Shown here piece after piece: positions 34,924 to 43,834 of a stretch of 45,120 nucleotides of DNA. Numbering within the stretch: the first letter of the stretch is position 1; every line of letters begins with the position of its first letter. Made by a program: the position numbers and the translations under genes. The notes beneath the pieces are model-generated. The model did not search any database. It was not told where the DNA came from and saw only the letters and a program-made list of their open reading frames with translations. The stretch is from Paracoccaceae bacterium (GTDB taxonomy: Bacteria > Pseudomonadota > Alphaproteobacteria > Rhodobacterales > Rhodobacteraceae): the NCBI GenBank assembly GCA_017854585.1, contig JAFMHK010000013.1, positions 37,999 to 83,118 of the forward strand, read 5' to 3'.

Positions 34924-35808
34924 TTATTCCCCCGAAACATAGTGCGCCGCCGCCGCCAGCGCCTGATCAAGCGCATCGTGGCGCGCAAGTCCCCGTGCCT
35001 CGGCGGCGATATGGGCGGCCATGAAGGTGTCGCCCGCCCCTGTGATCCGTCGCGCGGTGACGCGTGGCGGATGGCACGCAAGCATGCCATGTGCGTTTGC
35101 ATCAACCGCCGCCGACGCGCCGTCGGTCACCAAAACCCGGTGCGCGCCCGCATCTATCAGAGCGGCTGCGCCATCTTCGGCCGTTGTCGTGTTGGTTCCG
35201 GCGATTAGGCCTGCCTCTTCGCAGTTCAAATACAGCGTGACCCGAGGATGACCCAACAGCGGCCGCAACCGTTCTGCCTTGCCGGGGGATGCCGGTGCCA
35301 GCCGCAAATCGGCAGCGGCGAAGGCGGGGTTATCGGCGATTTCGCGCAGCAACGCCTCGGTCAGGTTGCCATCAACCGCGATCAAACCGGCCCAAGGGGC
35401 GTCATGGGTGCCCAACTGGCCGTTGCCCAAGGCCGCCAGAATGCGCGCGCCCGCAGCCTCAAGGGAATGCGCGTCGGCAATCGCGGCCACCAACACGCCC
35501 TGCGCCTCGATAGCCATGTATTGATCTGTCGGCAGCGTGTCGTCGACCAGCACATGTTCGGTTACCAACCCCAGCCGCCCGCAAGCCGCCAGCAGATCGC
35601 GCCCTTCGGGATCGTCGCCCACAACGGACAGCAGGGCAGGGGTCAGATCAAACCGGCGCAACGTCATGGCAATGTTCAACGCCACACCGCCCGGTATGCG
35701 CGTGATCCGACCGGGCTTGTCGTTGCCCGCGATCATCGGCAGGTCGGACCGCCCAATCACGTCCCAAAGGACCGACCCTATGCACAAGATATCTGGCTTG
35801 CTAGTCAT
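34924..35808 (-). CDS. psuK: PfkB-family sugar/nucleoside kinase, probably pseudouridine kinase
   Basis: 294 residues from the ATG at 35808, the first start giving the family N-terminus (SKPDILCIGSVLWDVIG). Ribokinase-type blocks: GGVALNIAMTLRRF for substrate binding, LLSVVGDDPEGRDLL, TLYLNCEEAGLI, and the anion hole with catalytic Asp in RRITGAGDTFMAAHIA. The PfkB fold alone does not fix the substrate. The immediate downstream psuG supports pseudouridine as substrate, forming pseudouridine 5'-phosphate. It diverges from rpsB. Confidence 0.87.
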   Translation of the reverse strand: MTSKPDILCIGSVLWDVIGRSDLPMIAGNDKPGRITRIPGGVALNIAMTLRRFDLTPALLSVVGDDPEGRDLLAACGRLGLVTEHVLVDDTLPTDQYMAIEAQGVLVAAIADAHSLEAAGARILAALGNGQLGTHDAPWAGLIAVDGNLTEALLREIADNPAFAAADLRLAPASPGKAERLRPLLGHPRVTLYLNCEEAGLIAGTNTTTAEDGAAALIDAGAHRVLVTDGASAAVDANAHGMLACHPPRVTARRITGAGDTFMAAHIAAEARGLARHDALDQALAAAAHYVSGE

Positions 35809-36114
35809 GCGTTCCGTGTAGCGGCAGCGCCCGGCGCCGTCCATGCCCGACCACCGCCAACCGAATGAGCCACCAGCAAGAAATCCACGCCTGCTGTCTT
35901 GCTGCGCCAACACCTGTCCGATCCCGGCAAAATATCACAGCCGGAATTACCGTCATGCGATCAGGGCTTGCGCCTGAACAACTTATCCCCTAACTCACGC
36001 GCACTTCACAGGCGGAGGCGGGCCAGCGGGACAGACATCCCCGTTCGGTCCACCGGTTGGAGCGTACGCTCCTTATCCTCTGCTCAGGCGCAAACCGGAA
36101 AGGAACCAACAGGC
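35809..36114 (+). other. 306-base spacer and leader upstream of rpsB
   Basis: This divergent spacer must hold the psuK and rpsB promoters. On the plus strand TTGCGC (35968-35973), a 17-base spacer and TAACTC (35991-35996) are a weak promoter candidate for rpsB. The leader contains a 14-base perfect palindrome, GGAGCGTACGCTCC (36059-36072), 42 bases before the rpsB start, which can fold as a five-base-pair stem with a GUAC loop. AAAGGA precedes the start codon. No gene is seen in the spacer. Confidence 0.45.
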
Positions 36115-36906
36115 ATGGCGCTTCCTGAATTTTCATTGCGTCAGCTTCTTGAAGCTGGCGTTCACTTCGGCCACCAGACGCAGCGCTGGAACCCCCGCAT
36201 GGGCGAGTTCATCTACGGCGACCGTAATGGCATTCACATCATTGACTTGACCCAGACCGTTCCAATGCTGGACGCGGCCTTGAAGGTCGTGCGTGACACT
36301 GTCGCCCGGGGCGGCCGTATCTTGTTCGTAGGCACCAAGCGGCAGGCGCAAAAGCCGGTCGCAGATGCAGCCGAACGTTGCGCACAATACTACATGAACC
36401 ACCGCTGGCTTGGTGGCACGCTGACCAACTGGAAAACCGTTTCCAATTCCATCAGCCGCCTCAAGCAGATCGATCAGGCGATGGAGCAGGGCACCGAAGG
36501 CCTGACCAAGAAAGAACGTCTTGGCATGGAGCGTGACCAGATCAAACTGCAAGCCTCGCTTGGTGGTATCCGTGAAATGGGCGGTCTGCCCGACCTGCTG
36601 TTCGTGATCGACGTGAACAAGGAAGACCTGGCCATTCTTGAAGCCAAGAAGCTGGGTATTCCGGTTGTCGCGATCGTCGATACCAACTGCTCGCCCGACG
36701 GCATCGATTACATCATTCCCGGCAACGACGACGCGGCCCGTGCGATCGCGCTTTATTGCGATCTTATCAGCCGCGCCGCGCTTGACGGCATGACCGCGCA
36801 GATGGAAGGCGCGGGTGTCGATCTTGGCGCACTTGAGCAAGGCACCGTCGAAGAGGCGATGGAAGGCACAGTGCCGGCCCCAGCGACCGAAGAAACGCCG
36901 GCCTGA
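36115..36906 (+). CDS. rpsB: 30S ribosomal protein S2
   Basis: 263 residues from the ATG at 36115; longer in-frame sequence upstream is not S2. The N-terminus [20 protein letters not shown] and [22 protein letters not shown] is diagnostic, as are [34 protein letters not shown] and the C-terminal [23 protein letters not shown]. An acidic tail (about 235-263) follows. S2 binds the 30S neck with S1. It is transcribed with tsf, 84 bases downstream, the conserved order. Confidence 0.98.
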   Translation: MALPEFSLRQLLEAGVHFGHQTQRWNPRMGEFIYGDRNGIHIIDLTQTVPMLDAALKVVRDTVARGGRILFVGTKRQAQKPVADAAERCAQYYMNHRWLGGTLTNWKTVSNSISRLKQIDQAMEQGTEGLTKKERLGMERDQIKLQASLGGIREMGGLPDLLFVIDVNKEDLAILEAKKLGIPVVAIVDTNCSPDGIDYIIPGNDDAARAIALYCDLISRAALDGMTAQMEGAGVDLGALEQGTVEEAMEGTVPAPATEETPA

Positions 36907-36936
36907 TAGGCCCGCAACTGTCACATACATGATGCA

Positions 36937-36958
36937 CGGGCCGGATAATTCCGGCCCG
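36937..36958 (+). other. rpsB-tsf intergenic hairpin
   Basis: CGGGCCGGA, loop TAAT, TCCGGCCCG: a perfect nine-base-pair stem with a tetraloop between rpsB and tsf. No T-tract follows, so it is more likely an attenuating or RNA-stability structure that adjusts S2 and EF-Ts ratios than a full terminator. An intergenic attenuator is known for E. coli rpsB-tsf. Confidence 0.6.
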
Positions 36959-36990
36959 ATGTCTTACTGCCAGATCAGGAGATCACACCC

Positions 36991-37869
36991 ATGGCAATTA
37001 CAGCTGCAATGGTGAAAGAACTGCGCGAAAGCACGGGCGCAGGCATGATGGACGCCAAAAAGGCGTTGACCGAAACCGACGGTGACATGGAAGCCGCAAT
37101 CGATTGGCTGCGCACCAAGGGCCTGGCCAAAGCCGCCAAGAAATCGGGCCGCACCGCCGCCGAAGGTCTTGTGGCCGTCGCCGTCGAAAACGGCACCGGC
37201 GTGGCTGTCGAAGTCAACTCGGAAACCGACTTTGTCGCCAAGAACGCCGACTTCCAGAACATGGTTGCCGCCATCTCCACGGTGGCATTGTCGGTCGATG
37301 ATCTGGACGCCCTGAAAGCGTCCGATATGGGCGGCAAGACGGTGGAAGAAACCGTGACTGCAAAAATCGCCACCATCGGTGAAAACATGGCGCTGCGTCG
37401 CATGGCCAAACTGAGCGGTGAAACCGTGGTGTCCTACATCCACAACGCCGCCGCTGATGGCATGGGCAAAATCGGCGTTCTGGTCGCCATGACCGGTGAC
37501 AACCCAGCCTTCGGGCGTCAGGTTGCCATGCACGTCGCCGCCGCCAACCCCGCATCGCTGACCGAGGCTGACCTTGATCAGGCCGTTGTGGAAAAGGAAA
37601 AGCAGGTCCAGATGGAAATCGCCCGCGAAAGCGGGAAGCCCGAAGCGGTCATCGAAAAAATGATTGTCGGACGGATGCAGAAATACCTGTCTGAAGTGAC
37701 GTTGCTGAACCAGGCATTCGTGATCAACCCCGACCTGACCGTCGCTGCCGCCGCCAAAGAGGCGGGCGTCGATATCACCGGGTTTGTCCGGTTGGAAGTT
37801 GGCGAAGGCATCGAAAAGATCGTTGAAGATTTCGCGGCCGAAGTTGCGAAGACCGCTGCTGGCGGCTGA
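36991..37869 (+). CDS. tsf: Elongation factor Ts
   Basis: 292 residues. The N-terminal UBA-like domain contains [21 protein letters not shown] (signature 1 in pieces) and [19 protein letters not shown]. The core shows [28 protein letters not shown] in parts, including the TDFV motif that displaces GDP from EF-Tu. [19 protein letters not shown] and the C-terminal module follow. It recharges EF-Tu with GTP. AGGAGA lies eight bases before the ATG. A clear terminator follows. Confidence 0.98.
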   Translation: MAITAAMVKELRESTGAGMMDAKKALTETDGDMEAAIDWLRTKGLAKAAKKSGRTAAEGLVAVAVENGTGVAVEVNSETDFVAKNADFQNMVAAISTVALSVDDLDALKASDMGGKTVEETVTAKIATIGENMALRRMAKLSGETVVSYIHNAAADGMGKIGVLVAMTGDNPAFGRQVAMHVAAANPASLTEADLDQAVVEKEKQVQMEIARESGKPEAVIEKMIVGRMQKYLSEVTLLNQAFVINPDLTVAAAAKEAGVDITGFVRLEVGEGIEKIVEDFAAEVAKTAAGG

Positions 37870-37888
37870 TAGGTTGCCGACATCAACG

Positions 37889-37919
37889 AAAAGGGGCACC
37901 ATTTGGTGCCCCTTTTTTT
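37889..37919 (+). terminator. Rho-independent terminator after tsf
   Basis: AAAAGGGGCACC (37889-37900), loop ATTT, GGTGCCCCTTTT, with a T-run to 37919. The stem is perfect. With A residues on one side and T on the other it can act in both directions and serves the convergent tsf and aroQ genes. Confidence 0.93.
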
Positions 37920-37991
37920 GTCTGATCGTCGGATGAAACCCGAACCGGCGCGGGTTCAGTCAGATGGCAAGTCCCGGTTCCCGCCGGTCTG

Positions 37992-38426
37992 TCAGCGTGA
38001 CAAATGGCCATGCAGCGCCTGCAGCGCCAGCGGATATCCCGCCGTGCCAAAGCCCTGAATGACCCCGACGCAAACCGGCGCAATCAACGACACGTGGCGA
38101 AAGCTTTCGCGGGCATGCGTATTCGACAGGTGAAGTTCGATGACGGGCAGGGACGTGGCGCCGATGGCATCGCGCAGCGCGACCGATGTGTGGGTGTAGG
38201 CTCCGGCATTCAGCACGACACCAGCAGACTTTCCGCGCGCCTCATGCAAGGCATCGACCAGCGCTCCTTCATGGTTTGATTGCGCAAAGGTAATCGACAC
38301 ACCCAGCTTGGCTGCCGTGGCCATGCAGGCCGCTTCTACATCGGCCAGCGTTTCGTGCCCATAGATCGCAGGTTCACGGGTTCCAAGAAGATTGAGGTTC
38401 GGCCCATTCAGGACAAGAAGATGCAT
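37992..38426 (-). CDS. aroQ: Type II 3-dehydroquinate dehydratase
   Basis: 144 residues, normal for the family, from the ATG at 38426 (a GTG two codons earlier is possible). It dehydrates 3-dehydroquinate to 3-dehydroshikimate in the shikimate pathway. Signature LLVLNGPNLNLLGTREPAIYG covers the N-terminus in pieces; the active-site tyrosine is in YG after REPAI. QSNHEGALVDALHEA, LNAGAYTHTSVALRDA and VIELHLSNTHARESFRH supply the substrate-binding Asn, catalytic His and Arg. A promoter candidate lies about 120 bases upstream. Confidence 0.96.
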   Translation of the reverse strand: MHLLVLNGPNLNLLGTREPAIYGHETLADVEAACMATAAKLGVSITFAQSNHEGALVDALHEARGKSAGVVLNAGAYTHTSVALRDAIGATSLPVIELHLSNTHARESFRHVSLIAPVCVGVIQGFGTAGYPLALQALHGHLSR

Positions 38427-38549
38427 GTTCACGATTTCCAAAGGAGAATTTGGCCAAGTATATGTGAAGATCCGCGCAGGTCGAGTTGTAGATTGCACGG
38501 CAACGCAAAAACTGAGCGGAACAGCGGCCTGTCGTAGCGAAAAGTCACT

Positions 38550-38578
38550 TACTTAACATAATCATGATTACCGGACAA
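38550..38578 (-). promoter_or_regulatory. Candidate aroQ promoter with palindromic spacer
   Basis: On the minus strand TTGTCC (38578-38573), 17 bases, TAAGTA (38555-38550). The 12-base perfect palindrome TAATCATGATTA (38559-38570) sits inside the spacer, and a second 12-base palindrome, GGATGATCATCC (38589-38600), lies upstream. Predicted start near 38543, leaving a leader of about 117 bases. The rest of the 280-base aroQ-phoB spacer shows no gene. Confidence 0.4.
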
Positions 38579-38706
38579 ATTGCACCCCGGATGATCATCC
38601 AGCCCTGCATGCACGGCAATCAAGACCAGTGCTGGACGATTATCCGCCCCGCCCGGCACGCATCCGACGCATTTATCGTTCTATCCCATATGCTTACTGA
38701 TCGATA

Positions 38707-39393
38707 TTAACCCAACGCATAACCGGCCCCACGCACGGTGCGGATCGGATCATCGCTGCCCGCAGCGCGCAGCGCCTTGCGCAATCGGCCGACGTGCACA
38801 TCAACGGTCCGGCTATCGACGTAAATGTCCCGGCCCCAGACGCGATCAAGCAATTGCTCGCGCGACCAGACCCTCCCGGGGCGTTCCATCAAGGCGGTCA
38901 AAAGGCGGAATTCGGTGGGACCAAGCGCCAAGGCCACATCGCTGCGATAGACCCGATGTTCGGTCATATCGAGCATGATATCTTGGTATTCCAGACGCTC
39001 ACCAACGGCTGCCGGACGGACCCGGCGCAACTGCGTGCGCAAGCGGGCCAGCAATTCGGCCACCGAATAGGGTTTCGTTATGTAATCGTCAGCCCCCGTT
39101 TCAAGACCACGGACCTTGTCGACCTCTTCTGAACGGGCCGACAGCATGATGATCGGGATCCGGTTGGTGTCGGCGGCGGTCTTCAGCTGGCGGCACACCT
39201 CGATCCCCGACACATGGGGCAGCATCCAGTCCAGAATGATGACATCGGGGTGCGTTTCGCGCACGGCGATCAGCGCCTCGTCGCCCGACTCGGCGGTGGT
39301 GACCTGAAACCCCTCGGCGCGGATATTATATGCGAGAACCTCGCGCTGTGCAGGTTCGTCCTCGACGACCAGAACCATAGGCTCGCTCGCCAT
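38707..39393 (-). CDS. phoB: Phosphate regulon response regulator PhoB
   Basis: 228 residues. Receiver: acidic pocket Glu11/Asp12, phospho-acceptor Asp55 in VIILDWMLPHVSG, and Lys in DDYITKPYSVAEL. The OmpR-type winged helix has GPTEFRLLTALMERPGRVWSREQLLDRVWG, seen in pieces, and the recognition helix in VDSRTVDVHVGRLRKAL, ending TVRGAGYALG. It binds Pho boxes, such as the one at 44955-44987, when phosphate is scarce. AAGGAGG lies inside the end of phoU, eight bases before the ATG, so translation is well supported. It is the last gene of the pst-pho run. Confidence 0.97.
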   Translation of the reverse strand: MASEPMVLVVEDEPAQREVLAYNIRAEGFQVTTAESGDEALIAVRETHPDVIILDWMLPHVSGIEVCRQLKTAADTNRIPIIMLSARSEEVDKVRGLETGADDYITKPYSVAELLARLRTQLRRVRPAAVGERLEYQDIMLDMTEHRVYRSDVALALGPTEFRLLTALMERPGRVWSREQLLDRVWGRDIYVDSRTVDVHVGRLRKALRAAGSDDPIRTVRGAGYALG

Positions 39394-39396
39394 GGT

Positions 39397-40113
39397 TTAG
39401 TCCTCCTTTCCCTGTTCGTAGGGCGTGCGATCTTCCTTTGGGCGGTCATCATCCGGCATTTCACCGGTCACAAGATAAATCACCTGTTCGGCAATCGAAG
39501 TCACATGGTCGCCCATGCGTTCGATGTTCTTGGCCATGAAATGCAAATGCATCGTGGTCGTGATGTTACGCGGATCCTCCATCATGAAGGTCAGGTATTC
39601 CCGGAACAATGCGGAATACATCTGGTCGACTTCCTGATCGCGCGCGCGCACGTCGGCGGCCATGTCCACGTCACGCTGAATATAGGCATCCAGCACATCC
39701 TTCAGCATCAATTCGACCGTCCGCGCCATGCGCCGCAGCGATGCAGACGTCCCGTGGATCGGTTGCGCCTGAATGACGACCGAGCTGCGTTTGGCGATGT
39801 TCTTGGAGTAATCGCCGATCCGTTCAAGGTTCGCAGACACGCGAAACACGCTCAGCACGGTGCGCAGGTCGCGCGCGGTGGGTGCGCGCAACGCTAGGAT
39901 GCGGGCAGCCTCCTCGTTCAACTGCTCCTCAAGGGCGTCGATCGCCTTGTCCCCTGCCCTAACCTGCGCGGCCAGTTCCTCGTCGCGCGTTTCCAATGCA
40001 GTCGCCGCGTTGGCGATGCTTTCTTCAACCAGCCCCCCCATGCGCATGATCATCGCCTGGATACCCTCCAGGTCGCGATCAAAGCCCGAGACGATGTGTT
40101 CGCTATGCGCCAT
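39397..40113 (-). CDS. phoU: Phosphate transport regulator PhoU
   Basis: 238 residues, all-helical, with two three-helix repeats each carrying a metal-binding E/D-rich motif. First repeat: RDLEGIQAMIMRMGGLVEESIANA. Second: QEVDQMYSALFREYLTFMMEDPRN, with HLHFMAKNIERMGDHVTSIAEQVIYL near the end. It links PstSCAB activity to the sensor PhoR so that the kinase stays off when phosphate is plentiful. It lies 11 bases after pstB and 3 bases before phoB. Confidence 0.97.
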   Translation of the reverse strand: MAHSEHIVSGFDRDLEGIQAMIMRMGGLVEESIANAATALETRDEELAAQVRAGDKAIDALEEQLNEEAARILALRAPTARDLRTVLSVFRVSANLERIGDYSKNIAKRSSVVIQAQPIHGTSASLRRMARTVELMLKDVLDAYIQRDVDMAADVRARDQEVDQMYSALFREYLTFMMEDPRNITTTMHLHFMAKNIERMGDHVTSIAEQVIYLVTGEMPDDDRPKEDRTPYEQGKED

Positions 40114-40124
40114 GATATGCTGCC

Positions 40125-40922
40125 TTATCCGATCCGGCCGGTGATGTAGCTTTCGGTGCGTGGATCATCGGGGTTGGTGAAAATATGCCCGGTTTCGCCA
40201 AACTCGACCAATTCGCCCAAGTGGAAAAAGGCGGTCTTCTGGCTCACACGGGCGGCCTGCTGCATTGAGTGGGTCACGATAACCACGGAATACTGGCTGC
40301 GCAGTTCGTCAATCAGTTCCTCGACCTGCGCCGTGGCGATCGGGTCCAGCGCTGAACACGGCTCGTCCATCAGCAGGACTTCGGGGTTTGTCGCTACTGC
40401 GCGCGCGATGCACAGGCGCTGTTGCTGACCGCCCGACAGTCCCGTGCCGGGTTCGTTCAGACGATCCTTGGCCTCGTTCCAAAGCGCGGCGCGCCGCAAG
40501 GACCGTTCAACGATTTGATCCAGATCGGCCTTGTTCGACGACAGACCGTGGATGCGCGGCCCATAGGCCACGTTGTCGTAGATCGATTTCGGAAATGGGT
40601 TTGGCTTCTGGAAAACCATCCCAACCTTGGCGCGCAATTGCACCGGGTCGACCTTGGGGTCGTAGATGTCTTCGTTGTCCAGCGTGATGGTGCCGGTCAC
40701 GCGGCAGATGTCGATGGTATCGTTCATCCGGTTCAGGCAGCGCAAAAAGGTGGATTTGCCGCAACCTGATGGCCCGATGAATGCCGTGACGGTCTTGTCC
40801 TCGATATCCACATCGACATTCTTGATGGCGTGAATGTCGCCATAGAACACGTCGACATCGCGTGCCTTCATCTTCAGTTCGTTTATGTCCACGTCCCGCT
40901 CCACCACTCGCATGTCGTTCAT
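40125..40922 (-). CDS. pstB: Phosphate ABC transporter ATPase PstB
   Basis: 265 residues from the ATG at 40922, which has AAGGA seven bases upstream; ATG 40937 (270 residues) and TTG 40949 are alternatives without ribosome sites. Walker [10 protein letters not shown] (50-58), Q-loop [19 protein letters not shown], signature [14 protein letters not shown], Walker [14 protein letters not shown] and the switch histidine in [14 protein letters not shown] are all present. It powers high-affinity phosphate import by PstSCA. Confidence 0.96.
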   Translation of the reverse strand: MNDMRVVERDVDINELKMKARDVDVFYGDIHAIKNVDVDIEDKTVTAFIGPSGCGKSTFLRCLNRMNDTIDICRVTGTITLDNEDIYDPKVDPVQLRAKVGMVFQKPNPFPKSIYDNVAYGPRIHGLSSNKADLDQIVERSLRRAALWNEAKDRLNEPGTGLSGGQQQRLCIARAVATNPEVLLMDEPCSALDPIATAQVEELIDELRSQYSVVIVTHSMQQAARVSQKTAFFHLGELVEFGETGHIFTNPDDPRTESYITGRIG

Positions 40923-40942
40923 CTGTGCATCCTTCATCGGGC

Positions 40943-42289
40943 TTACCAACGGCGTTCAAAACGGCGGCGCAACATCACGGCCATTGCGTTCATGAAAATA
41001 AGGAACACAAGCAGCACGATGATCGCACCCGATGCGCGTTCCACAAAGGCAGGGTCCGACCGCTGTGTCCAGTTATAGACTTGCACCGGCAACGCCGAGG
41101 CAGGGTCAAAGAACCCCTCCAGTGGCGCGGCAGGATATTCGCGAACAAAGGCCACCATCCCGATCAGCAGCAACGGTGCGGTTTCGCCAAGCGCCTGCGC
41201 CAGCCCGATAATGGTGCCTGTCAGAATGCCGGGCGCTGCCAGCGGAAGCACGTGATGAAAGACAGATTGCATCTTTGATGCACCAAGGCCCAAGGCCGCC
41301 GCCCGAATGGATGGCGGCACGGCCCGCAGCGATGCGCGTGTCGCGATGATGATCGTCGGCAACGTCATCAACGTCAGGACAAGCCCACCCACGATCGGGG
41401 CCGATTGCGGCAGGCCCGCGAAGTTGATGAAGATCGCAAGGCCAAGGATACCGAACACGATGGACGGCACAGCGGCCAAGTTCGAGATATTCACCTCGAT
41501 CACATCTGTCAGCCGGTTTTTCGGGGCGAATTCTTCAAGATAGATCGAAGCCGCGACCCCGATTGGCAGTGCAAGAAACAACACCACAAGCATCATGTAG
41601 ACCGACCCGATGATGGCCACGCCAAGGCCAGCCGCCTCGGGCCGGTTATCCGAGGCATCGGGCGCCGTGACGAACCGCCAGTTGAACCGCGTCACCATCG
41701 CCCCGTTGTCAGCCAGCGCCTGCGCCAACAGCAGCTGTTCGGGGCTGACGTTGCTGTCGCGCGCAGCGCTGGACATCGATACGCGGCCCTTGAAAAAGCC
41801 GTCGATGCGGCCCCCGACAAGAACCTGCAGTTGGACCGTTTGCCCGACAAGATCGGGGTTGTTCAGAACGCGCTGGCGCACCTGTGCGGGCGCCTCACCG
41901 GAAATCATGCCTGCAAATTGCTGCGGGTTGAGGTCGGTTTCGATGCCTTCGGCGGCCACGAAATCAATCAAGGACTGTGCAATCACCGGAAGGTAGCCAA
42001 AGGTGGTGACACGGGCCATTTCAGCCGGGTCGCGGTTTCCCGAAGGATCCAAGCGTTCCGCGCTCAACGTCACCGGGATGGTCAGATAGGTCTGACGGAA
42101 CGAACTAGCCCCGTTCGACAGGATCGAGACAAGCAGCAAGATCAGCGCAAGAATGCCCAGCATGACCGCCGCCAGACCATACAGCCGAAACCGTTTTTCG
42201 GATCGGTTGCGGCGAACGGTACGGGCATCAAGCTCGTAGAGCGATGTTGTCCTTGGCAAGATCGGAGCGTTGGCGGCCGCGTCGGTCAT
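40943..42289 (-). CDS. pstA: Phosphate ABC transporter permease PstA (long form)
   Basis: 448 residues, about 150 longer than E. coli PstA. The N-terminal part has one helix (about 34-57) and an extracytoplasmic domain (DUF3333 type, with [18 protein letters not shown]), known in alphaproteobacteria. The C-terminal half is the inner-membrane permease domain, with [24 protein letters not shown], the EAA-type coupling loop [24 protein letters not shown] in pieces, and [19 protein letters not shown]. It forms the phosphate channel with PstC. It overlaps pstC by four bases. Confidence 0.95.
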   Translation of the reverse strand: MTDAAANAPILPRTTSLYELDARTVRRNRSEKRFRLYGLAAVMLGILALILLLVSILSNGASSFRQTYLTIPVTLSAERLDPSGNRDPAEMARVTTFGYLPVIAQSLIDFVAAEGIETDLNPQQFAGMISGEAPAQVRQRVLNNPDLVGQTVQLQVLVGGRIDGFFKGRVSMSSAARDSNVSPEQLLLAQALADNGAMVTRFNWRFVTAPDASDNRPEAAGLGVAIIGSVYMMLVVLFLALPIGVAASIYLEEFAPKNRLTDVIEVNISNLAAVPSIVFGILGLAIFINFAGLPQSAPIVGGLVLTLMTLPTIIIATRASLRAVPPSIRAAALGLGASKMQSVFHHVLPLAAPGILTGTIIGLAQALGETAPLLLIGMVAFVREYPAAPLEGFFDPASALPVQVYNWTQRSDPAFVERASGAIIVLLVFLIFMNAMAVMLRRRFERRW

Positions 42290-43746
42290 TCGTATTGCTC
42301 CCGGTATTTGCGGACGATGTAGAGGGCGAAGACATTCAACCCCAACGTGATCACGAAAAGCGTCAGGCCAAGGGCGAAGGCGACAAGCGCCTCGGGCGAT
42401 GAGAAGTCGGTATCGCCCGTCAACTGGCCCACGATCTTCACGGTAACCGTTGTCATTGCCTCAAATGGGTTCAGGTCCAGCCGGGCTGCGGCCCCTGCCC
42501 CAAGCACCACGATCATCGTCTCGCCAATCGCGCGGGATGCGGCCAGCAACACGGCGCCCACGATGCCGGGCAACGCGGCGGGCAGGATCACCTGTTTCAC
42601 GGTCTCAGACTGGGTGGCGCCCAAGCCATAGGAGCCGTCGCGCAAGGATTGGGGTACAGCGTTGATGATATCGTCGGACAGCGACGAGATGAAGGGGATC
42701 AGCATGATGCCCATCACGATACCCGCCGTCATCACCGACGACGAAGACGTCCCAAGGCCAAGCGGCTCTGCAAAATAATCGCGCAGCATGGGCCCCACGG
42801 TGATCAGCGCAAAAAGCCCGTAGACGATGGTGGGGATGCCTGCCAGCACCTCGATCAGCGGTTTGACGATGGATCGCGTGCGCTTGCTGGAATATTCCGC
42901 CATGTAGATGGCTGCGAACAGCCCGATGGGCACCGAAACCAAAAGCGCGATGATCGAAATATAGATTGTCCCCCACAAGAGCGGGATCAGCCCAAGGTCA
43001 GACCCACCTTCGAAGCTGGGTCGCCATTCGAGGCCAAAGAAGAAATCCTGCCATGGGTAAAGCTGGAAAAAGTTGAACGTTTCGAACAACATCGAAAAAA
43101 CGATACCCACCGTGGTCAGGATCGCGATGGTCGAGGCCAGCATGAGGATCGACAAGATCGCGCGCTCCACCGCATTTCGGGCGCGAAATTCCTGATGGGT
43201 CCGACTGTAAGCATATCCCAGCCCCAGCCCTGCCAGAACCAGAACCGTGGCGCTCAGCAGCAGGTTTCCGGTACGGCTGAGGGTCCGGTACTGCTGCGCG
43301 GCGTTTAAGACTTCGGGCGTGACATCCCCGCCAAGGGCGACGCCGGTCTCGGCAAGACGCGCGCGGATGTCGCTGGAATCTGTGCGCAGCGCTCTGGCCT
43401 CGTCCTCGGTCAGGCCACCTTCCGCAATCGCACTATCCAGTCCGTTCGCAACGCGGCGAACATCGGTCATCACAAGGTCACGGGACCCCGCAGCCTCGAT
43501 CGCGCTGTCGGAAATCATGGCCGTGATCTGCGATTGAATGATCATCGGCTGGATCAACATCCAGACCGACAGGACCAGCAGCGCGGGCACGATTGTAAAC
43601 ATGGCAACGTTGGTGCCGTAATACCCCGGCAGCGAATGCAGCAACCGCACATCCCCGCCCGCAGAGGCGATGGCGCGGCGCCGCCCCAGAACATATCCGG
43701 CAGCCCCAAGCAACAATACGATGGTCAAGGTCCAGAGAAGGGGCAT
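42286..43746 (-). CDS. pstC: Phosphate ABC transporter permease PstC (long form)
   Basis: 486 residues. An N-terminal extension carries a first helix, a second near 50-68, and an extracytoplasmic helical region (about 70-160) before the usual permease. The permease domain contains PIGLFAAIYMAEYSSKRTRS, PLIEVLAGIPTIVYGLFAL, the coupling loop DGSYGLGATQSETVKQVILPAALPG in pieces, and ASRAIGETMIVVLGAGAAA. The extended form matches the long PstA next to it and is typical of alphaproteobacteria. It follows pstS by 88 bases that contain a perfect hairpin. Confidence 0.95.
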   Translation of the reverse strand: MPLLWTLTIVLLLGAAGYVLGRRRAIASAGGDVRLLHSLPGYYGTNVAMFTIVPALLVLSVWMLIQPMIIQSQITAMISDSAIEAAGSRDLVMTDVRRVANGLDSAIAEGGLTEDEARALRTDSSDIRARLAETGVALGGDVTPEVLNAAQQYRTLSRTGNLLLSATVLVLAGLGLGYAYSRTHQEFRARNAVERAILSILMLASTIAILTTVGIVFSMLFETFNFFQLYPWQDFFFGLEWRPSFEGGSDLGLIPLLWGTIYISIIALLVSVPIGLFAAIYMAEYSSKRTRSIVKPLIEVLAGIPTIVYGLFALITVGPMLRDYFAEPLGLGTSSSSVMTAGIVMGIMLIPFISSLSDDIINAVPQSLRDGSYGLGATQSETVKQVILPAALPGIVGAVLLAASRAIGETMIVVLGAGAAARLDLNPFEAMTTVTVKIVGQLTGDTDFSSPEALVAFALGLTLFVITLGLNVFALYIVRKYREQYE

Positions 43747-43772
43747 CAGCGGTATCCGATCAGAGTGGTGCA

Positions 43773-43802
43773 GCAGGGCGAAGAAACCTGTCTTCGCCCT
43801 GC
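43773..43802 (-). other. Perfect hairpin between pstS and pstC
   Basis: GCAGGGCGAAGA (43773-43784), six-base loop, TCTTCGCCCTGC (43791-43802): 12 base pairs without mismatch. No T-tract follows on the minus strand. Placed just after pstS, it would stall exonucleases or partially terminate, giving more pstS than pstCAB message, as is common for binding-protein genes of ABC operons (inference). Confidence 0.7.
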
Positions 43803-43834
43803 GTGTTCGTTCGTCCGGGCAAGGTTGCGCCGGT

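Noticed and set aside
38427..38706. tRNA or other structural RNA in the aroQ-phoB spacer
   Set aside because: No T-loop or cloverleaf pattern and no terminator; only palindromes and a promoter candidate were found.
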